From the NCBI GenBank assembly GCA_027603945.1, contig JADIIU010000084.1:1-58553 (forward strand): 58,553 nt of DNA, given 5' to 3'. Source of the DNA: Terramyces sp. JEL0728 (taxonomy: Eukaryota; Chytridiomycota; Chytridiomycetes; Rhizophydiales; Terramycetaceae). How positions within the stretch are numbered: position 1 is the first letter of the stretch; each line of letters starts with the position of its first letter. The position numbers and the translations under genes are program-made. Below, in pieces: positions 1-9,582 of this stretch. The notes beneath the pieces are model-generated. The model had not been told where the DNA came from. It searched no databases and was given only the letters and a program-made list of their open reading frames with translations.

Positions 1-272
1 GGACATGGCGGGAATGGGCAGAATGCAGCAGATCGCTTTTCATAGAATCCATCACAAGGTGGAATGGCACAATAAGCTGGAGCTCGCTTGTTGACAATCT
101 GTCCAGGATCTCTCTTGTTCATGATATCCCCAGTGTAAGCAGGACGTCTTTTGTTGATAATTTGCCCAGGGTATGCTGCTTCCCTCTTTTGTATGATATC
201 CCCAGTATAAGCTGGCTCCCTCCTAATCAGCGGAGGTAGCGCAAAAACAGCGGCCAAGATCCAGAAACGCAT
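1..272 (-). CDS. Kexin-processed repeat peptide precursor (3' partial)
   Basis: Reading leftward from the ATG at 272, the first 13 residues (MRFWILAAVFALP) look like a signal peptide, followed at once by a dibasic site (PLIRR). The rest is a string of short peptides each closed by KR: EPAYTGDIIQ, EAAYPGQIIN, RPAYTGDIMN, DPGQIVN, APAYCAIPPCDGFYE, then SAAFCPFPPCP running off the window edge. The first three are near-copies (PAYxGxII); the last two carry a C-x(3)-C core. This is the design of alpha-factor-like pheromones and other fungal kexin-processed proteins: secretion, Kex2-type cleavage after KR/RR, release of 7-15-residue peptides. No intron is needed. The frame stays open to base 3, so the C-terminus lies outside. 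The processing logic is read from sequence; the biological role (pheromone, RiPP precursor, antimicrobial) is unknown. Confidence 0.8.
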   Translation of the reverse strand, partial: MRFWILAAVFALPPLIRREPAYTGDIIQKREAAYPGQIINKRRPAYTGDIMNKRDPGQIVNKRAPAYCAIPPCDGFYEKRSAAFCPFPPC

Positions 273-418
273 TCAGTTTGGCATACTGGAAAATTGATTG
301 ATTTATAATAGTGGTTCTGGGTTCATGTTTCACTGAATTCGATTGTTCCTGTCATTGAGTAGACGCCATCTGGAAATTGTGTAGAAAATTGACAGATATA
401 GATTTATTAGATACAGTA

Positions 419-529
419 TTATTCAGTTACTGGTTTGACGACTCCGCAACGAGGGATGCACCACATTGGCGCTCTTTTGACAAGTGGTAGCGCAGTGATA
501 GTAGCAGCTAGTAAGACGATAAATTTCAT
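419..529 (-). CDS. Short secreted peptide precursor with single KR site
   Basis: A 36-residue ORF whose ATG at 529 begins a hydrophobic leader (MKFIVLLAATITALPLVKR), followed by one 17-residue peptide, APMWCIPRCGVVKPVTE, and a stop. The leader ends in ALP-LVKR, matching ALPPLIRR in the neighbouring repeat precursor, and the released peptide shares A-P-x-aromatic-C-x-x-P-x-C with its APAYCAIPPC unit. It sits 146 bp upstream of that gene on the same strand, so the two look like a tandem pair made by duplication, one with repeats and one without. The frame is open further upstream, but the signal-peptide start is preferred. It is too short for statistical ORF calling, so confidence rests on the shared design. 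Confidence 0.65.
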   Translation of the reverse strand: MKFIVLLAATITALPLVKRAPMWCIPRCGVVKPVTE

Positions 530-790
530 AGTTGAAATGACCAGCACTACCCTGGATTTATACAAATTGATCCGCCATGGATATTTTTGTATTTGTTTGG
601 AATCCATGTTGATTTTCATGGATATGGATGGCTGTGATTGTAATTTATCACGGGAAGGTATTGCTAAATCCACGAAATTATTGACAGTAGTAGGCTAGAA
701 TGCAATGTCTAGTTTGCGGAACTAATCTTGGTAGCAATACTCAGAGCAATGACAGTTAAAATTAATAAAAGTTCCTTGTGCGTAAGGTGT

Positions 791-1309
791 TTATTTAACG
801 TAGCGCAATACATAGTCCAGATCTTCTGTATTGCCAACTGGATATTTACAGGTTCCTACCAGCTCAAAGCCCTGCTTTTGGTAGAATTTAAATGCCCTGT
901 CGTTTCCAGAGAATGAGCTGATATAAATATTACCAGGAAATGTTTGATTGACCCATTCAAATCCCTTTTTGAACAGGATATGAGCCAGTCCAGTCCCAAA
1001 ATACTTTTGGTCCACATACATTTTCTTGATTTCACCATCCCTGGTTGTAACTTGGCCAAATGGTACTGCGCATTTCCCAACAGATACAAATCCTCCAATA
1101 TTTTGATTATCATCAACAGCTAAAAGAACGTAATCTCGTTCTATCCATTCAAGACCTTTTTCTGGAGTGTGCATATCCAAAAATAGCTTTAAATCCGCCG
1201 GGTCGTAATTACTGCCAAAAGTATTAGTGTAGCCATTTATAAAAAAATCAATGAGTTGCTCTGCATCGTTTTCGTTTGCTTGCCGGTAAGTAATAGAGTC
1301 TATTTGCAT
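791..1309 (-). CDS. GNAT-family N-acetyltransferase
   Basis: A 172-residue single-exon protein. The acetyl-CoA-binding motif A is seen around residues 95-115 (KKMYVDQKYFGTGLAHILF, an Rx2-G-x-G/A-like loop), with a typical C-terminal motif B (GNDRAFKFYQKQGFELVG) about 25 residues on. Length and layout fit small cytosolic acetyltransferases that use amine or peptide N-termini. The substrate cannot be told from sequence. The ATG at 1309 gives a full N-terminal strand (ITYRQANENDAEQLIDFF). It lies on the same strand as the two peptide precursors, 261 bp beyond the second one, so a link to peptide modification is possible but is only inference from proximity. Confidence 0.85.
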   Translation of the reverse strand: MQIDSITYRQANENDAEQLIDFFINGYTNTFGSNYDPADLKLFLDMHTPEKGLEWIERDYVLLAVDDNQNIGGFVSVGKCAVPFGQVTTRDGEIKKMYVDQKYFGTGLAHILFKKGFEWVNQTFPGNIYISSFSGNDRAFKFYQKQGFELVGTCKYPVGNTEDLDYVLRYVK

Positions 1310-1359
1310 AGCAGTTGGTAAACTTTTTCAGGTAGCTGTGGCAACTCATTCCTATTCAT
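1300..1359 (-). promoter_or_regulatory. Short upstream ORF overlapping the GNAT start
   Basis: On the minus strand an ATG at 1359 opens a 19-codon frame that stops at a TAG formed inside the first codons of the acetyltransferase (ATGCAAATAG). The upstream ORF therefore overlaps the main start out of frame, an arrangement that in eukaryotes usually lowers translation of the main frame. The rest of the 300-bp interval between the divergent GNAT and UBTD starts shows no other gene or clear repeat. The transcription start is not known, so the ATG may not be in the mRNA. Confidence 0.3.
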
Positions 1360-1609
1360 AGCGAGCATCCATCTGGAATTCAACAGGCTAAAAGAAGATG
1401 TTCAGGCATGTATTGTTATGCGTTTAACACCAGCATATGTCTCGTCAACTACAGCCAGACACTGCTTCCCGTCACCCGATTTGCGCGATTTAGCTATGAA
1501 ACTATTGAAATAACAGCCTTGTGAATGTCCAATGCCTTTTCCTCAATCAGGAACCTGGTCACCATTTTCGGTGTTTTGCACGCTTCCTTTTTCGAAAAGC
1601 GCAAGAACA

Positions 1610-2343
1610 ATGGGAGGATGTTGTTCAGCTCCAGAACAAGAAGGAATCCCACTTGAACCTACAAATCACAACCAACTCCCTACCGGTAAATCTAGACTTA
1701 TTAAAGGTTCAAACAAACCGTTGAGACCGTTCCATACTTATGTAAAACCAAGCACAGATGATTACACTGTAATTATGCACAAGAGGGAAACTTTCTGGGA
1801 GACTCAACCTTCCTATTCCGTATCTGTTTTTAATCTCAGGGACGACTAGAAATCTGGCAAACCCTGCGTTTGGCAGCAGAAACTGAACAAATTGAAACTG
1901 CTCAAGCAATAGTAGATTCAGTTAACATGACGTGTCCAACTGGTAGGTTGACTGATGGGCTATACGATACCTACGGCAACCATTATATTATCCCCGATTA
2001 TTGTATTGGAATATTGGAAAATACTGAAAAGTCAATCAAAACGGAACTTAATGACGTTAAAAGCTTAAAGAGCTTTTCAGAGCTCGATCAGATTAATTCA
2101 GAGGATGCATATTCCATCACAGTTAGACTATCGACTGGCAGCGATATTATTGCTACCGTGGATCCGGAAATGAAAATTGCGACATTTAAAGCGCTTGTCG
2201 GGAAATCACTTGGATACGGTGTTTCGGATTTGAAGAAATTGCTGGTGATTCATTTTGGGAAAGTGTTGGAGAATAACACGCAAATTAAAGATACAAAAAT
2301 AGTGGAGAAGAGCGTGGTCCAAGTAATGATTATACAAGTGTAA
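1610..2343 (+). CDS. UBTD: UBTD1/UBTD2-type ubiquitin domain-containing protein
   Basis: Two exons (1610-1819, 1840-2343) joined by the 20-nt intron GTATCTGTTTTTAATCTCAG give 237 residues, close to the 227-234 of animal UBTD proteins. The start MGGCCS is a classic N-myristoylation site and matches the UBTD MGGC start, which is why the longer upstream frame is rejected. The central UBTD domain has FWETQPSY and IWQTLRLAAE followed by AQAIVDSVNMTCPTGRLTDGLYD and GNHYIIPDYC; the C-terminal third is a ubiquitin fold (SITVRLSTGSDI through VEKSVVQVMIIQV). UBTD proteins bind E2 enzymes of the UBE2D family, so it probably adjusts ubiquitin transfer at membranes. The stop lies 14 bp from the convergent Lam-type gene. 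Confidence 0.93.
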
Positions 2344-2357
2344 TATAATAAAATTTA
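2338..2357. terminator. Shared palindromic poly(A) signal between convergent genes
   Basis: The 14-bp gap between the UBTD stop and the Lam-type stop contains AATAAAATTTATT. Read on the plus strand it gives AATAAA, and on the minus strand AATAAAT, so one short element can serve both converging transcripts, whose 3' ends must then overlap inside each other's coding region. The element is seen directly; its use is inferred. Confidence 0.5.
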
Positions 2358-4447
2358 TTATAATTCTGTTTTGGTGTTTATATAAGGTTTATACATAGCT
2401 TCTAATGCAGTGATGCGGGTTTCCAATCGTAGGACGTAGAAAACTCCGATCAAATTAATACAGACAAGAGACAGCATTAGAATTTGGATCACGGTATTTG
2501 CATTGACTGCACGTAATAGATCCAAAATTGATAATTTAGGTAGTTCTACTGCACCTTGGACTGGCGTGCTTGAAATCGGCGCGGAATTGACAATTTTAAC
2601 TGGTGGTCTGGTATTTGTAGACTCTTTTTTTGACGGCGATTGTTTGCTATATGAATCAAGTTCTCTTGCAAGCGTGGTAAATGATTCTTTGACGCCTTTT
2701 GGAACTTCACTGTCTAAAATCACTACAATTAAAAGAAAAATACTTTTAATCCATGTAGATTTCAAGTACTCTACTGTGGAGGTCACAAGCATCCGTGTGG
2801 ATGTTGGTGATTGGTATAACAAACAGATGCGTACTTTGGCTTGGAAGCAGTTACCAGAGGGCACATCTGGGGTCTGGCTTACTGATTCAACGCAAACTTG
2901 GCTAGGTATTAGTTTGAATTACTTTTCAGATTTGTGTAGGACAGTTTCAACCAGATTGCACTTGGTTTGTTTAGGTCCAATTGGATTGCTCAGCGCTATA
3001 ACATACTCTACCCTTCGTTTGTGTCCAATCTGAAGTTCTTTAAAAGTAACGTGCTCCTCAGCTTCTTTGTACTCCTGAATACTATCCAATTGAGTGTCTT
3101 TGTCTACCCAATCTGTAAAAGCAAGTTCTACATTACTACTTAAATACCTTTATACTCCATCTTTTTCCAAAAGTCGTTGCAAAATTCTGAAATCGCAGAT
3201 TGATGGCCATAAACAATTCTCCATAAATCCTCGAGTGTCAATTGGAATATTTCATCAATTGCCGGTTTCTGCTTTTCGTGAATTCCTACACACGAGCACT
3301 CGTACGGTTTCTTTACAACCGCTGTTGGCAATTTAGGGAGAGATGGTTTCGCAGGACTCTTTAACAGCTCTTCTGGTTTTGGGAGAATTACGTGGTGCTG
3401 CTGATGTATTATTTTCGGTTGGTGCTCCGGTTCTGGCTTATCATTTGCTATTTCTGCAAGTCCTTTTCCAGTTTCATTTTCTGATATTGGTGCTACTCCT
3501 CTAAACGTTTCGTTAAATTTAATCTTTATATTGTCTATTGCGCCCATTGAGTTACTTCTCCGGATTGTTGATGATACTGGGTTAGTAAATGGTTACGCCT
3601 GCTAATAGATGAAGCATGTGACAGGGATGGCGACCTGATATTCGTTTCTGAGGTCCGTCTGTTAGAATCTGGTTCCACTTCTGATTGCAATTTGATACAA
3701 TTATCCGGATGGCCTGCAATACTACTGGTAATTAAATCATATGCTTGGTCACGTGTAACAAAACTTGCAAAAAAGTATTTCTTGTCTTTAGTTGATATCT
3801 CGATAGAATTTTGGAATATCGCTGCAATAGTTTTCTTTTCAACTATGGAAAGATCGGCAATTGGAACTACAAGCGAATTTGTCCAAATTACTTTTGAATA
3901 GAAGCAGATGTGATTTTCAGTCACATACAATCTTCCTTGCAGTAATATTAAATCGTTGCGCCACGCACAGCTAAAATCTTCGATAAGCGCATCCAGTTTA
4001 TCTACTTCCGGAAACAATTCATGAAAATCTGTATTTCGTTTTGCCGAAGCGACTTCAGTTGTATATCCTAAATTTAATCAGCCAAATACCTTGAGGTGTG
4101 ACAAATAGCAGTCTATCTTTCTGATCTAGTGCTGGATTTGATCCTGAGAGCCAAGCCAAAGCGCTATCCAGTGGTGTTTTCGGGGTTGTTATTGTCTCTT
4201 CTGGTAGATCTTTTTCCTCAGAGTCTTCACGTTTGGCATTGTCCAAGTTCTTGACTGAGTCTGTATCTTTATTCTTGGAGCCCTTTGATTCAACAACCGA
4301 TTTAAGTCTGCTGTCTATTGAGGATATTCGTTGAGACCTGTCGGGAGTGACATTTATTGGCATCAGAGTCCCATCCTTGTCTAACAATATTGATTCTTGT
4401 ATTGGATCATAAAGAGAATCGAAATCGTGGGTAGGTGTCAAGTCCAT
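2358..4447 (-). CDS. GRAMD1: Lam/GRAMD1 (Aster)-type sterol transfer protein
   Basis: Five exons (4447-4090, 4067-3597, 3576-3148, 3127-2923, 2901-2358) with introns of 22, 20, 20 and 21 nt give 668 residues. After about 120 disordered residues comes a GRAM domain (FHELFPEVDKL, LLQGRLYVTENHICFYSK). A linker leads to a VASt/ASTER lipid-binding domain starting at FQLTLEDLWRIVYG and running through the hallmark DVPSGNCFQAKVRICL to VEYLKSTWIKSIF. One membrane helix near the C-terminus (QILMLSLVCINLIGVFYVL) anchors it in the ER. The family moves sterol between ER and plasma membrane at contact sites. All four joins restore frame. The start at 4447 (MDLTPTHDF) is chosen over ATG 4480, whose codon overlaps the divergent CEP70 start codon. 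Confidence 0.9.
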
Positions 4448-4478
4448 CAAAGATTGTCCTTCAAAAAAGAGCAAAATC

Positions 4479-6515
4479 ATGAATAAACCAATTTCAGACT
4501 CGAGCGGATTATCACCGGCAGGTATCTGAAATTAATAATAGAAGAAAAGGAAGCTGAGGAATATATCGAACACCTATTAAAAGGCACTGGCGCCAGTGTT
4601 AATTACGATTTACTGAAACAGGAACTCAACTCGACACCCTCAAGATCAGTATCAGTGCTGACAAGTGATGTTTCTCCAACTATGCCCACCAAGGACGATA
4701 ATGCGATCAGGAGGGAAAGAAGAAGCATATTACGTTCTGACTCCCCGCAATATGTTTCCACTCCATCGCTATCTGAGAATAATGCGGCTTTAAAGTAATA
4801 TATATTTGATAAAGACCCCTATTGGAAACAAGAAAGGCTGGAACGGATCAGAGATTACTCAGAAACAGAACCCCGCAAGTAAATACTTCAAAAGATGATA
4901 TACCAGAATATTCGAGAAGCTCAACCAATTTGAACAGAAGGAGACCTTCACCAACTAGAGGGGAAATATCCCCTATTAGAGGAGATGCCACCTCTCCCGG
5001 AAGAGAATCGCCAAGAGGACGCACAGAAAATAGAAGCACCACCAGATCGCAAATATTCAGCGCTAACTTGGGTATTCAAATGGACGATTCGCCAAAAGAC
5101 AAAGCATCAACCACATCCTTACAGCTGGAAAAGATTTCGCAAAAGCTGGTTAAATCTGGATTCAATTCCCTTCACCCCTCGCTGCTTTTTACTTCAAAAG
5201 ATAGCTATCATGTCGACGGTACTCTGACCGAAACTCAGGGACTATATTTAATCAGCACTCTCTCAGTACTCGTGAACGAATATGAAAACAGAGGAAATTC
5301 TATCCAGGAACTGATTTCGCAATTGGCTGAACAGCGAAAAAGGAATGATTTGCAACCATCCGAAAGTGATAAGCAAAAACTGTCTGAATATGAAGCAACA
5401 ATCGCAGAGTTGCGAGCAGAAATTCAGAAACGGGATGATTATACAAATCTGGTCCAAACAAGAAACAATGCAATTTTGGAAAATGTCAAATTCAAGTTGG
5501 AGACTAATAATCTTGACCCAAGTGTAGTGAATATTGTCACTGCTTATGAGCAAAAGATTCAAGAATTACAAAAGTCTTCACCAACAAAGGATTTCTTTAA
5601 TGATATTCCAGAACAATCTTTAGATGAAGAAGTAATTGATAGCTAACGTAGAAAATAAAGCAGGACGAGCTCAAACTTTCGATTGAAAAAACTAGAAACG
5701 AACTTGACAAAGTAAGCAAAGAACGAGATTTATTGAAACTGCAACTGCTGAACAATAAGCCACAAAATGGCGAGGTAGATGTCAGTGCATTAGGAACAAG
5801 AGAAAGAATAATCCGGGATAAAAAAAAGTGGAAGGAAAAAGCTGGGAAATTTGAGCATTTGGACTCTCAGGAAAGTAGAGCGACTCTGTTAGAGATATGC
5901 ACCAAATTGGGAATCACCGACTATGAGAATTTATCTGCTTGTGTCGATAGGATAATCGCTGTGGTCAAGCTAGTCCCCCAAATGGAAAAGGTAATATCAG
6001 CATGACAATAGTTTATTAGACAAGTAAATGCAACGGTGCGGGCCTACAACATCAAAGATACTCAGTCGCAAAACACTGACTCAATGAAGCTTGACCAAAC
6101 CGTAGAAATAATGCGAAGTTGGGCCGAAATTGCATCAAATTCAAAGGAAGCAAACAGGTTTATTACGCGTGTGCACGATATCTTGGGTATACCCATATCC
6201 GCAGGTTCTTTTGAGCTGTGCTTGACTTCAATGGCGGCCAGTATTCTCCAAAGGAGCAAATCGCCAGAAGGCATCCAACCGGACTTTTCCCAGCAAGCGC
6301 TCTTAAGATTTATTGATTTGTTTGAAATTAAAAACACAAGTCAGATATTGAACAAGATGAACGAATTGTACATATTCTGGACAGAGGTAAATGCAGGTAA
6401 TTGCTACTTGATTCTAGCGCTACTGAAATTGCAGCAAGTACTTCGTGTTGATAAAGTGCAACCTGGAAGGTTGATTGTTATTGCTTCCGAAATGCTCGAA
6501 AAGAATAAAGCTTAA
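4479..6515 (+). CDS. CEP70: CEP70-like centrosomal coiled-coil protein
   Basis: Six exons (4479-4521, 4542-4794, 4815-5631, 5652-5990, 6012-6396, 6418-6515) with introns of 20, 20, 20, 21 and 21 nt give 644 residues. A basic, Ser/Pro/Arg-rich N-terminal part (about 90-170) precedes coiled coils (about 230-400). The block LVQTRNNAILENVKFKL with AYEQKIQEL and the C-terminal QILNKMNELYIFWTEVNAAL follow the order of human CEP70, including its RMNEVYTRLGEMNNAV region. CEP70 sits at centrosomes and basal bodies and binds gamma-tubulin. The last 21-nt intron leaves the frame open if retained, but removal gives the better family match. Assignment is by remembered similarity and needs a profile search. 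Confidence 0.72.
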
Positions 6516-6611
6516 TTTTGATCAGTTTCTGCAAGCTTATTCTCAAGAATTGTGGCTCGTTTTAGCCAATCAAAACACGCCAAATTCGTTACATAAAATC
6601 TCCCCCATTAA

Positions 6612-7546
6612 ATGCAGCTCCAAATAATTTGTGTTAACGATCCATCCAAATCAAAACAAATTGAAATAAACGATACGCAGTCTATATCCGACCTCAAACA
6701 ACTCTTGTATGAAAATGAAGCAGAACAACGGTTGATTTACCAAGGCAAATTATTGCAGAACGAAATGATTGTTTCTGAAATAGTGAAAAAGGTACTCTGG
6801 CTCTTACATTAGGATGAAGCATTCGTTCACTTGGTTTTAAGGAAAAGCGATGACGAAATTACCCCGACTAAGGAATCAACTGAACATACTCCAACAGAAG
6901 AGATGCAAGAATCTCGCAGTGGGAGCGAATCGGAAAGTAAACCGGGAATCGACTTGGAAAATTCGTTTACATTATATCCGATTATTCCAAAGTTAATTGT
7001 TGTAGAGTAAAAGTTGTCTAATATAGTGGTACGGTATATGTCATGCATTCTGGAGAGGGCGTCTATCCAAAGCAACCAACAAGCATTACAACATCAACTA
7101 ATCCATATAGATCTCCTGTTCCAATTACGAGGGTCACGGAGGCAGCTGGCCAGCCAATTCATCCTGCCCAACAGGCGCTGCATGCCGAGCCAATCCCCCT
7201 TCTTCAACAGCCAGGGCAAGCGCAATTTGTTCAACCACAGCCTGCTGGAAGACCTATTCGTGTGCAGGTTTTGGAATTATACAATCAGTTTGGCGGTTCT
7301 TTTTGGCTGCTTGTCAAATTATCTGTTGCAGTATGGTTCCTTACTCAAAATACTTCGACATTTAGAACAGTTTTAATCAGCACCATTGCCGTGCTTTTGT
7401 TCCTGTTTCAATCTGGATTGGCCGTGATGCCTGAAATCCAACAGCAACAGCAACAAAACGCACCAGTGACACTATTGGGATTGGTGCTTCATGTAGTGAT
7501 CTCATTCTTCTCCTCTCTGGTCCCAGAAAATATTCCAAACCAGTAA
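6612..7546 (+). CDS. HERPUD: HERP-like ER membrane protein with ubiquitin-like domain
   Basis: Three exons (6612-6791, 6813-7006, 7027-7546) with 21- and 20-nt introns give 297 residues. The N-terminus is a ubiquitin-like fold (LQIICVNDPSKSKQIEI, QSISDLKQLLYENE, RLIYQGKLLQNE). A Ser/Glu-rich linker follows, and two membrane helices lie near residues 215-260 (SFWLLVKLSVAVWFL and TVLISTIAVLLFLFQSG), then a Gln run and an amphipathic tail. This layout (UBL at one end, hairpin membrane anchor at the other) is that of HERP, which links the HRD1 ubiquitin ligase complex to ER-associated degradation. Fungal Dsc-type UBL membrane proteins are an alternative. Its 3' end is 37 bp from the convergent JMJD5 gene. 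Confidence 0.75.
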
Positions 7547-7583
7547 TCTGTCTAAATAAAAGTGTAAAGTGTGTTTATTGTAT

Positions 7584-8941
7584 TCAGCGGGAGAGATATT
7601 CAGCGTCGTATTTTCCGCTGCTTTTCGTTAAACCCATTTTCGCTCCAAACCAGAATGAAACCGAAAAGGATTTTTCCAGCGAACGCACATAGTGCCAAAA
7701 GTTCCGTGGGATATACAACAATTCACCTTCACCCAATATAGTTTGACAGCATGGGGTGTTTTCAAAGAGCGGGAATTTCTTGAAATCTGGGTTTTGAACA
7801 TCTACTTGAGAGTTTTGGCCAAGATGGCTGTTTATGGGATACAGCCTATCAGATTGAGTGGTATCATATAATCGAATGTATTTACTGCCTACCACTTGTG
7901 CGAGAACATTATGGAAAGGGTCGCTATGCATTGGCGAAACGGTATCAGCTGGGCCGAACCAAGCTGCGACTTGCGGATCCTTACCATCTTTGAAAACACA
8001 GTCACTTGGTCTGTTGTGATCTTCTTTTGTTGTAGCGTTGCAATACGCTGGGATTCGAATGTCGTCCAGCAGTTCCGGTATTTGATCCAACAGAGGATGT
8101 TGTGCCAGGTACCCATGGACCGTAGTATTTTCGACATAAGCTGAAATATACTCATCGAGAGCCATCACCTTGTGGGTCCAAGTAGCACTCAAGAAGGATT
8201 TGCTTGCTTCTTCTTTGGCACATATTTCCACAGGCACAAGTCTTCCACTACCAATTTGCCGCAGGTAGCTAGAATTCTTCCATAACTTGAGTGCCGGCCA
8301 TGCTTCAAGTGCGTGAGTCAAAATAACTGGTTTGGGCGGTTCTTGCTCCATGTACTGCTTGGCAAATTGGGCTTCTGACAATTCCCTTGCATCTACTCTT
8401 GGAATTTCCCTCGCATACTCTTCAGATAGATGCTCACTACCATTAATATGAATTACTTTGGCAATTCAACAATCTTTGAGCTTGCATAATCATCGTCAGA
8501 GTCTGAATAGTCATCATCCAGGTAAATTTCCTTGAATCTGTTGTGCAGCGAGGTTGCCTCTTTAATCAATGGTGCGATAATCGGCCTCCATTCTTGATAA
8601 TCACTACGGAGCATTGCTAAATCCAGACTTCGAAGTGCTGCTGCTGCGTTTTTCGCCATCTTCTTGTTTAGTGAATAAGCTTCGTGCAAGTGCGCCTGAG
8701 CCAAAAAGCAACATGCAGCTACATATGCTGGGTTATGGAGCTGTTCCGTCTCTGGATTTTCTACGTATGGCATTATTGAATTTCTAGCCCCTTTGCTAAT
8801 CCTCAAGATATAGTCTGCCTCCTTTTCCGATTTGAAGACTTTGTTGACAAGCAAGAGTGCAGTCGCTACCTTTTCGTCAAACACCTTTATATCTATTGGC
8901 ATCCGCTCCAAGGCAATCAGCTTTTTCAGTTTCCTCCCCAT
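7584..8941 (-). CDS. KDM8: JMJD5/KDM8-like JmjC dioxygenase
   Basis: Two exons (8941-8457 and 8436-7584) joined across the 20-nt intron GTAATTCATATTAATGGTAG give 445 residues (human JMJD5 is 416). A helical N-terminal domain with an acidic linker (YLDDDYSDSDDDY) leads into the JmjC fold (VILTHALEAWPAL, GYLAQHPLLDQIPEL, AAWFGPADTVSPMHSDPFHN). The iron ligands are visible as H-x-D in MHSDPFH (about residues 332 and 334) and the distal His in NFWHYVRSL (about 410). The KYIRLYDTT strand supplies the 2-oxoglutarate-contacting Lys. JMJD5 enzymes hydroxylate arginine in ribosomal and chromatin-linked proteins. The start MGRKLKK at 8941 is preferred to a longer frame through A/T-rich DNA. Confidence 0.92.
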
Positions 8942-9024
8942 AACAATACAAAAACAAAAAAAATCGAACGTAGCAACCCACTCGCCCACCACAAAACCAA
9001 AAGCACATGCAGACTAGACTTTCT

Positions 9025-9499
9025 TTATTTGTTAAAAAAAGTTCCTTCAGTTGGTTGGGCCAACTTTTTGTTAGCAGGATTAGCCATTTCCCTAAATTAA
9101 CGCGGATTACTTTCTAATTTCTGCCAATACAGTCTCGAGTGTGTAGGATCTCTTCCAGCTATCCAAACATGCAAGTTTTTCTACTTTTCCAGTGCTTTTG
9201 TTCACACATGGAAGATTGATTTTGGAGAGAAAGGATATTGAGGGTGCTTGATCCGGATAGTCAGTTCCGCAGTGAATCTTTAAGGAGTATATTCTGTTTT
9301 CATGAACGGTCTATATTAAAGATGTATACATGTCCTGGACCTATTATAGTCCCATTCCAATTTTGCATCAGGAGATCTTCCCCGTCACTTAAACCGTATG
9401 AAATTGTTCCATCGCCAATTCCCTTTTCTCCCTTTTCAAGCTCTTCTAGTAATCGAAAATTTCTTGGGACTATATTAGCAAACCATAACCCGTTGCCAT
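9025..9499 (-). CDS. UBE2V: Ubiquitin E2 variant Mms2/UBE2V
   Basis: Four exons (9499-9490, 9469-9330, 9310-9111, 9091-9025) with introns of 20, 19 and 19 nt give 138 residues, the size of Mms2. The first exon is only ten bases (ATGGCAACGG). Recognisable segments are [21 protein letters not shown], the strand WNGTIIGPG, the PDQAPSISF turn, and the tail [12 protein letters not shown]. As in all UEVs the active-site Cys of true E2 enzymes is absent: the DSW stretch follows KLACL where the HPN-Cys core would lie. With Ubc13 it builds Lys63-linked chains for post-replication repair. Without the 19-20 nt introns no complete UEV frame exists here, which makes this gene a good test of the intron model. 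Confidence 0.93.
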
Positions 9500-9582
9500 T
9501 TCAAATCAAGATTGGTCGAAAAAGTAAGGCTTTTTTCAGACTAAAAGAAGGAAAATATATTTATTATACCTCATACACCAAT

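Noticed and set aside
1532..1609. Upstream extension of UBTD from 1532
   Set aside because: It would bury the MGGCCS myristoylation start that the family conserves.
2503..3033. Plus-strand 176-residue ORF
   Set aside because: Antisense to the VASt domain and membrane anchor of the Lam-type gene, which is recognisable on the minus strand.
3524..3555. A 32-nt intron in the Lam-type gene
   Set aside because: A standard 20-nt intron at 3577-3596 with an ACTAAC branch motif explains the same frame change.
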